From positions 12,085-26,859 of the forward strand of contig NW_014013247.1 in NCBI RefSeq assembly GCF_000611645.1: 14,775 nt of DNA, given 5' to 3'. The translations under genes were made by a program, and so were the position numbers. Positions 9,532-14,775 of this stretch are shown in pieces. The notes below the pieces were generated by a model. That model was not told the DNA's origin, made no database searches, and saw only the letters and a program-made list of their open reading frames with translations. This stretch comes from Monoraphidium neglectum (lineage: Eukaryota > Chlorophyta > Chlorophyceae > Sphaeropleales > Selenastraceae). Position 1 is the stretch's first letter, and each line of letters begins with the position of its first letter.

Positions 9532-12500
9532 GTGCGTTCGCAAAGTAATAATTATTTTTATGTGATCACCGACTCTGCACTTCAGCCAGGCTGACCCTGG
9601 CGCCAAGCCGGCCCCACGAGCACAAAGACATGCAACGGCGCACTGCCAACCTACTGCACCGGCCAACCGACCCTGGTGTGCACCAACGCCGCCGTTCACG
9701 TGTGCGCAGACTACACTCGGGGTATCGCAGCCAAACACATCAAGCGAGGGTACACGCTGGCGTGCCAATGGGCGTTCCCAGCGCTGCTGCTGCCTGTTGC
9801 TGCCTCCTTCGGGGTGAGAGAACGCCACGCAGAGGAAATGGTGGGGTGGTGCCCCTGGCGCCCGCGGACCGACCTGGATGCGGCACCGCCTGCAATAGGA
9901 CAGGCGGCAACGTCCAACAGCGAGAGCGCGATCCTCCCCGGGCGATGACCGGGGCGAGCTGCGGGTTGCTTGGGACCACCCCGCTGACGGCCGCGCCGCC
10001 TCCCCGTTCCTTCCCGCTCATGCGTTTTCATCACAGCTGGAGCTGGTCAACCTTTGGCATGCGGGGGAGCTGCACAGGCTGTGGGACAGCGTGATTGATG
10101 GAGATGTCACAGTCAACATGGTGGGGGCAAATGGCGCGTTGAGGGGAGATGACAAGCAGGTGGCGCACGGGGGCCCGCACGCGGCAGCGGCGAGTTGGAC
10201 GGCGCGTCACGGCTTAAGCATTTGTCGTTCTCTGGTTGCACAGCTGGATGTGCATACCTGCGGCTGCGTACCTGGCCACCACGGCTGGGCTGCCCAGCTC
10301 CATAGATCCCCACATGCTCGTCCGCCCTGTCAACGGCCGATCCAGCGTCCCACCCGGCTGCGCACTTCGCCTAGGTGACGCTGGTGGCGTGCGTGAGCGT
10401 GCTGCTGGCGGCACTGGCGGCGCTTCTGATGAGTGCCAGCCGCACAGTCTACCTGCTTGACTTTGCCATTTACAAGCCTCCGGACAGGTGCGCCGCGCAG
10501 GCACGAATGTGCATGCATGTGCATGCGTGTGCGTGTTTGGGGGTGTTTGCCAGTCAGCTTGCCAGTGGGTGCATGTGCCCAGACGTCCATGCATGCATCA
10601 TGCATCGGCACTTGGCCACCCGCAGGTCCATGCACACAGAGTCCATACACATGCATGTGTGTGCGCATGCATATTTGTGACTGCATGCGAGCACACTTGA
10701 ACGCATGCAAGTATGCGTGGGTATCGTGCGTGTTCGGAACGAGCACTCCTATAGGAAGCCACCGTGTTGTCGCAAGCGGGCTGGGCCGCAGCGCTTGCAG
10801 AACCTGCCTCAACCAGCCGGGGCGCCACTGTTTTGATCCAGCGTCCTGCATCAGAGTGGGCCCACGCGCGCCGCCCGCCCGGCCTGCCTTGCTCCCGATG
10901 CAGCTGGAAGTGGAGCAAGCCCTACGCTGTTGAGATGGCGCGCTCCCTCATGGTCAAGGGCCCCGACGGCGAGCTGGAGACGAGGGTGAGCAGCGGTTGG
11001 CGCAGTTGGCTGCGTCTGCGCCAGGGCTAGCGAGCCGCGACGAGCAGCTTTGCTGTGTGTACGAGCAGTCGCGGGCGGGCGGGCGTCCATCTTCAACACC
11101 CTGCTCGAGCGCACTCGACAGCCGACACTTGCTCCAGCGCATGCGTCTGTTATACAATGGCAGCGGTGCTGGCAAAAGCAGCACCATGACCACCAACACC
11201 AGCACCAGCGGAAGCAGCAGCAGGTGCCTCAGGCTCAGGGCCAAGCAGCATGCAAACTCTTCCATCATCTGGCGTTTAGGGACCTAGTGAGGTGCCTTGA
11301 AGATGCCCTATGTCCCTTCAAACCACCTCTCACCCAAGCACCTGCGTCCGCCCCTGGTTGCCGCGCGCAGATGTTCACAGACTCCACAGTGGATTTTCAG
11401 ACGAAGGTTCTGGCGCGCAGCGGGCTGGGGGACGACACCTACCTGCCGCCCTGTGAGCACTGCCTGCCGGAGCGCGCTCAGCGTGGCGCAGCAGACTGCG
11501 GCTGCAGAAGCCCCTCACAGCATAGTCTGTCGGCCGCCATGGGTGGCAGCGTACGGAGCGGCTTGAATGGACCGAGTTCGCTGAGCCCCCGGGGCTCTCA
11601 GGTTGAGTACCTGCTGCCCAGAGTATCATGAGGACCGCTTTCCCCTTGCTTTCCACCTGCAGGCATGGCCGACCTGGCCAACCCTGTGCCCACCATGGCC
11701 CATGCGCGCTGGGAGTTTGAGCAGGTACGGCCCCCCTTCCCCCCTCGAAATGATTCCATGGCGCGTGCGTGCTAGGTGCAGGCAAGCCGGAAAGCAGGCA
11801 CGCAGATGTCCCCCGCGCCACTCTCTTCCATATCTCCTTGCCCATTGCAGCTGCACACAACCAGCCGCCGCCCCTGCCTCTGAAAACCACCGCACCTCGT
11901 TCGCACCACCCCTCTCTCATCTCCCCGCGCAGGTGTGCTTCACGGCCGTGCGCGACCTGCTGAACAAGACGGGCATCACCCCCCGCCAGATCAAGGTGGT
12001 CATCGTCAACTGCTCCCTGTTCAACCCCACGCCCTCCCTGAGCGCCACCATCATGAACCACTTCAAGATGGGGTCAGACACCATCAACTACAACCTCAGC
12101 GGCATGGGCTGCTCTGGTGGGTCGCGACACTCTGATATGGCGCAGTTTCCTGCCTCACATGCCCAAGGACAATGCGGGGTTGCACGGCATGCAAGAAGAT
12201 CAGGCCCGTTGCATGCCAAAGGTCAAGGTGCCAGGTAACCTGAGATGTGCCCTTGCAGATCCTGCCACGGCAGGATCCAATCAACCAAGCCCATTCGCAA
12301 TCCCCACTTGACCTCACCTGCAGCGAGCGTGGTGGCGGTGGACATGGCACGGCAGATGCTGCAGCTGTACGCGGACACGTACGCTCTCGTAGTGTCCACC
12401 GAGAACATCACACAGAACCGGTGAGCCTGATTCCTTGCTTGGTGTCATGACACCCATGCAAGGAGCATGCCTTGAGGCTCAAGGGGCTTGACAGCGTCCA

Positions 12501-14753
12501 TCTTCACACACACCACAGCTCGTCATGCGCAACTGCCCTGCAGCTTCTGCGTTGGTTGGCCGCTGAAGCATGCCCTTGCGCTGTGCGCTGCACGCCTGTT
12601 CACCTTTGCGCATTCCTTCCCGCGCCCTTTGCTCCTCACCCACCGCTCCGCAGCTATTTTGGCAACAAGAAGTCGATGCTCATCCCCAACACCATCTTCC
12701 GCGTTGGCGGCGCCGCCATGCTGCTCACCAACAAGCGCAAGGAGAGCCGGTGAGCAGCACCCCGCGCCCACCACTCAGGCCTCGGCACGCTTACGGACAC
12801 ACCAACCCCAGTCCCGTCGCACCCTTCTGACATCATCGTGTACCCCAAGCATGCAGCTTGCAAACTAGTTGCACTCGCCGCTATTAGCAGATTTTATGGT
12901 GATGCGCCCGCATCTCAGTTGTGACCACCCTCCACAAACCTCGCTCCCACCCGCAACCAACCCCTCGTTTCAGCCGCTCCAAGTACCGCCTCGACCATGT
13001 GCTGCGCACCAACCTGGCCTCCAACGACGCGGCCTTCAACTGCGTGTACGAGACCGAGGACGAGGAGGGCCACAGGGGCGTCAGGCTCAGCAAGGACCTC
13101 ATGGCCATTGCCGGTCAGTGGGGGGGGAGGGTGGTACATGATTACTGCACATGCCAGGGTCAGGGCGGGTGACTGGGGCAAAAGCTGCAGGGCTGCATGT
13201 GCGTGCATGCGCATGTTTTGAGCGGCAGCGTGTGTGGTGGGGTGCGCATGAGCATGCGGGCATTGACCCCTTGTGCATGCACACGCATTAAGCGCAGATC
13301 AAGGCTCGCTTGATGACTCTAATCGGGTCGGGGTGGCAGCACGCAATGCTGAATTGCTCCGGCGTCCGCCGTGCTCCTGCCGTACATCCCCGCTTCCCCC
13401 CAAAGGCGAGGCCCTCAAAGCCAACATCACCACGCTAGGGCCGCTGGTGCTGCCCATCAGCGAGCAGCTGCTCTTTGCGGCCAACCTCGCCGCGCGCAAG
13501 GTGCGCCGGGCGGGCGTCAGCCGCCCATGATGCGGGGCCGCGGGCCCCGGAGGGCCGCGCGGGTGGAGCGGGCGCCGCAGCCAGCGGTGTGTCAGAACCA
13601 GGGGTAACAGCTGCACTACCCATCACCCAGCTCTTGCTGCGGTTTCTCTCGCCCTTCCGAGTGCTGGCATCAGCACTGAGCAAACCGGCTGCCTCCTGCC
13701 CACCCACCCTACAAACCTTCCCTTCAGCTGTTTGGCTACAAGAAGCTCAAGTCATACATGCCCGACTTTGGCCTCGCCTTTGACCACATCTGCATACACA
13801 CGGGTGGGTCCCGCTCAAGCCACGCCTGCCTTGGGGCCAACCCGACGGGGCCACGAGTCAGCCACATGGCTGAGTCCCAGCGTTGCCGCATGCCAGGGAT
13901 ATGTTGAGGTTGACGTCTTGCTGCCACCTGGGGCGCAGCGCGCGGCATTCACGACCGAAATTGTCACCATCAAGCGTCTGGCAACAGACCGTCGCCGCCC
14001 CCCTCGCCCGCCCCCTTTGCCGCCGCCCCCCAGGCGGGCGTGCGGTGGTGGACGCGATCGAGAGCCAGCTCGGCCTCAGCCGCGACCTGGTGGAGCCCTC
14101 GAGGGCGGGCCTGTACCGCTTCGGGAACATCAGCAGCAGCAGCATCTGGTAAGAGCGCCCGCGGCAGCGCAGGCGCAGCGCGCGGGTGGGTGGGGGTTGG
14201 AGGCCGGGGGCATCGCCCCCGCATGCTTCTTCGTCATTGCATGCGAGACGGTGACAAGCAAACTGATTCATGCAAACTCAACCTGGATGGTATCAAAACT
14301 TGCCCCAGGTACGTCCTGGCCTACATCGAGTCGTACAAGGGCCTGAACAAGGGCGAGAAGGTGTGGCAGATGGGCTTTGGCAGCGGCTTCAAGTGCAACA
14401 GCGCGGTCTGGCGCGTCAACAGGTGCGCGCATGAGGGGGCTGCGCGCGCCCCGCCCCGCGCGCCCCGGCCTTGCGCCCAAGCTGCGCACCCTGCTTGAAG
14501 GGGCGGACAACGAGCCGTCTCACGCCGATCCACGGCGCCGGGTCGCTGAGCGTCTGCAGACGCCGCCCGACTCGCTCGCGTGAGCACCCGTCCGCGCGCA
14601 ACTGCAACGGTAACGCCCACCTCTGCCGACGGCCGGTGCCCCCGTTCCTCGCCGCCCGATCCTGCCCCCAGGCGCATCAAGGGCATGCACGAGGCCTGGG
14701 AGGGTTTTGACGTCGACCGCATGTGGACCGACCTGCACAGCATGCCCGAGTGA
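9483..14753 (+). CDS. KCS: 3-ketoacyl-CoA synthase (FAE1/KCS family), complete, sixteen exons
   Basis: Exons: 9483-9531, 9710-9813, 10037-10120, 10375-10487, 10904-10985, 11371-11452, 11663-11724, 11933-12116, 12324-12420, 12654-12749, 12974-13113, 13406-13500, 13728-13803, 14034-14148, 14309-14422, 14672-14753. All fifteen junctions match in phase; total 1575 bases, 524 residues (plant KCS are about 490-530). The enzyme condenses malonyl-CoA with a long-chain acyl-CoA, the first and rate-limiting step of very-long-chain fatty acid elongation at the ER. Two membrane segments lie near residues 31-50 and 80-101, followed by [13 protein letters not shown]. Signatures: [21 protein letters not shown] (catalytic Cys252), [33 protein letters not shown] (His420), [11 protein letters not shown] (Asn453) and [12 protein letters not shown]. 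These three residues are FAE1 Cys223, His391 and Asn424 plus 29. ATG 9483 has A at -3. Odd points are Asn331 and Tyr449 where plant enzymes have His. Substrate chain length cannot be told. The stop is 22 bases from the window end. Confidence 0.96.
10500..10725 (+). repeat. Degenerate TGCA/TGTG-rich repeat in KCS intron 4
   Basis: The intron (10488-10903) holds many overlapping copies of GCATGC, TGCATG and GTGTGCG, for example gtgcatgcatgtgcatgcgtg near 10508 and catgcatgcatcatgcatcgg near 10589. It is alternating purine-pyrimidine DNA over about 220 bases. It belongs to simple-sequence expansion and carries no coding signal. Confidence 0.75.
13190..13290 (+). repeat. Second GCATGC-rich simple-sequence patch, KCS intron 11
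   Basis: The same kind of sequence as in intron 4 occurs here: ctgcatgtgcgtgcatgcgca near 13193, then gcgcatgagcatgcggg and gtgcatgcacacgcatt. It lies inside the intron between 13113 and 13406. Confidence 0.6.
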
Positions 14754-14767
14754 CGCGCGAGTGACGC
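14747..14767 (+). repeat. Ten-base direct repeat over the KCS stop codon
   Basis: CGAGTGACGC occurs at 14747-14756 and again at 14758-14767. The first copy includes the last codon and the TGA stop; the second supplies another TGA just downstream, in a different frame. Probably a small chance duplication. Confidence 0.7.
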
Positions 14768-14775
14768 AGCTTGCG

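Noticed and set aside
9630..9675. ATG 9630 as an alternative KCS start ([15 protein letters not shown])
   Set aside because: It would need a 34-base intron to reach exon 2, shorter than any other here. The exon at 9483-9531 gives a phase match, a normal 178-base intron and a family-like N-terminus.
9316..9828. A 170-codon minus-strand open frame
   Set aside because: It overlaps KCS exons 1 and 2 on the opposite strand, has no motif and no splice support.
10242..10370. A hydrophobic open stretch ([16 protein letters not shown]) as an extra KCS membrane exon
   Set aside because: Exon 3 joins exon 4 directly in phase 0 and matches plant KCS. Inserting this stretch breaks phase and adds an unneeded segment.
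11375..12061. A 228-codon minus-strand open frame
   Set aside because: It lies antisense to KCS exons 6-8 and their introns. GC-rich coding DNA commonly leaves such mirror frames open, and no family motif is present.
1..14775. tRNA, rRNA, CRISPR, insertion sequence or bacterial defence genes
   Set aside because: None seen. The window is intron-rich eukaryotic DNA, and no transposase, integrase, terminal repeats or cloverleaf-like boxes were found by eye.

Overview
The window is nuclear DNA from an intron-rich eukaryote, most likely a green alga (Chlorophyta). The reasons are many short exons separated by introns of roughly 100-420 bases with GT(G/A)AG donors and CAG acceptors, GC-rich codon use, a plant-type 3-ketoacyl-CoA synthase, and a TGTAA motif (the usual chlorophyte poly(A) signal) about 70 bases after one stop codon. 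No bacterial operon, CRISPR array, tRNA, rRNA or recognisable transposon was seen. All exon models come from reading the sequence by eye: splice consensus, phase matching and protein family motifs.

Layout. (1) Bases 1 to about 1897, minus strand: the 5' part of a gene for a secreted cysteine-rich protein. It has a signal peptide, a ten-cysteine region I do not recognise, then tandem 44-residue EGF-like repeats that run off the left edge. (2) About 1898-5439: no gene I can build with confidence. It holds a candidate minus-strand terminal exon (3093-3263) and a cysteine-rich minus-strand stretch (4500-4782). (3) 5440-8520, plus strand: a ten-exon COMT-type S-adenosylmethionine-dependent O-methyltransferase with recognisable dimerisation and catalytic parts. 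Two places break the reading frame: a TTGC tandem duplication at the end of exon 4 and a one-base surplus in exon 6. A probable poly(A) signal follows. (4) 8521-9482: intergenic, with a weak TATA-like element. (5) 9483-14753, plus strand: a complete sixteen-exon 3-ketoacyl-CoA synthase (KCS/FAE1 family, predicted 524 residues). Every intron phase matches, and the catalytic Cys, His and Asn sit at a constant offset of 29 from Arabidopsis FAE1.

How the genes relate. The methyltransferase and KCS lie head-to-tail on one strand about 1 kb apart. The cysteine-rich gene points the other way. I see no evidence that the three form a pathway. KCS would elongate very-long-chain fatty acids at the ER, the methyltransferase (if functional) would methylate an unknown small hydroxylated compound, and the EGF-like protein would be extracellular or in the cell wall. 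I found no convincing new multi-gene system. The points most worth checking are the methyltransferase frame lesions, the unrecognised cysteine-rich domain, and the KCS substitutions near its active site.
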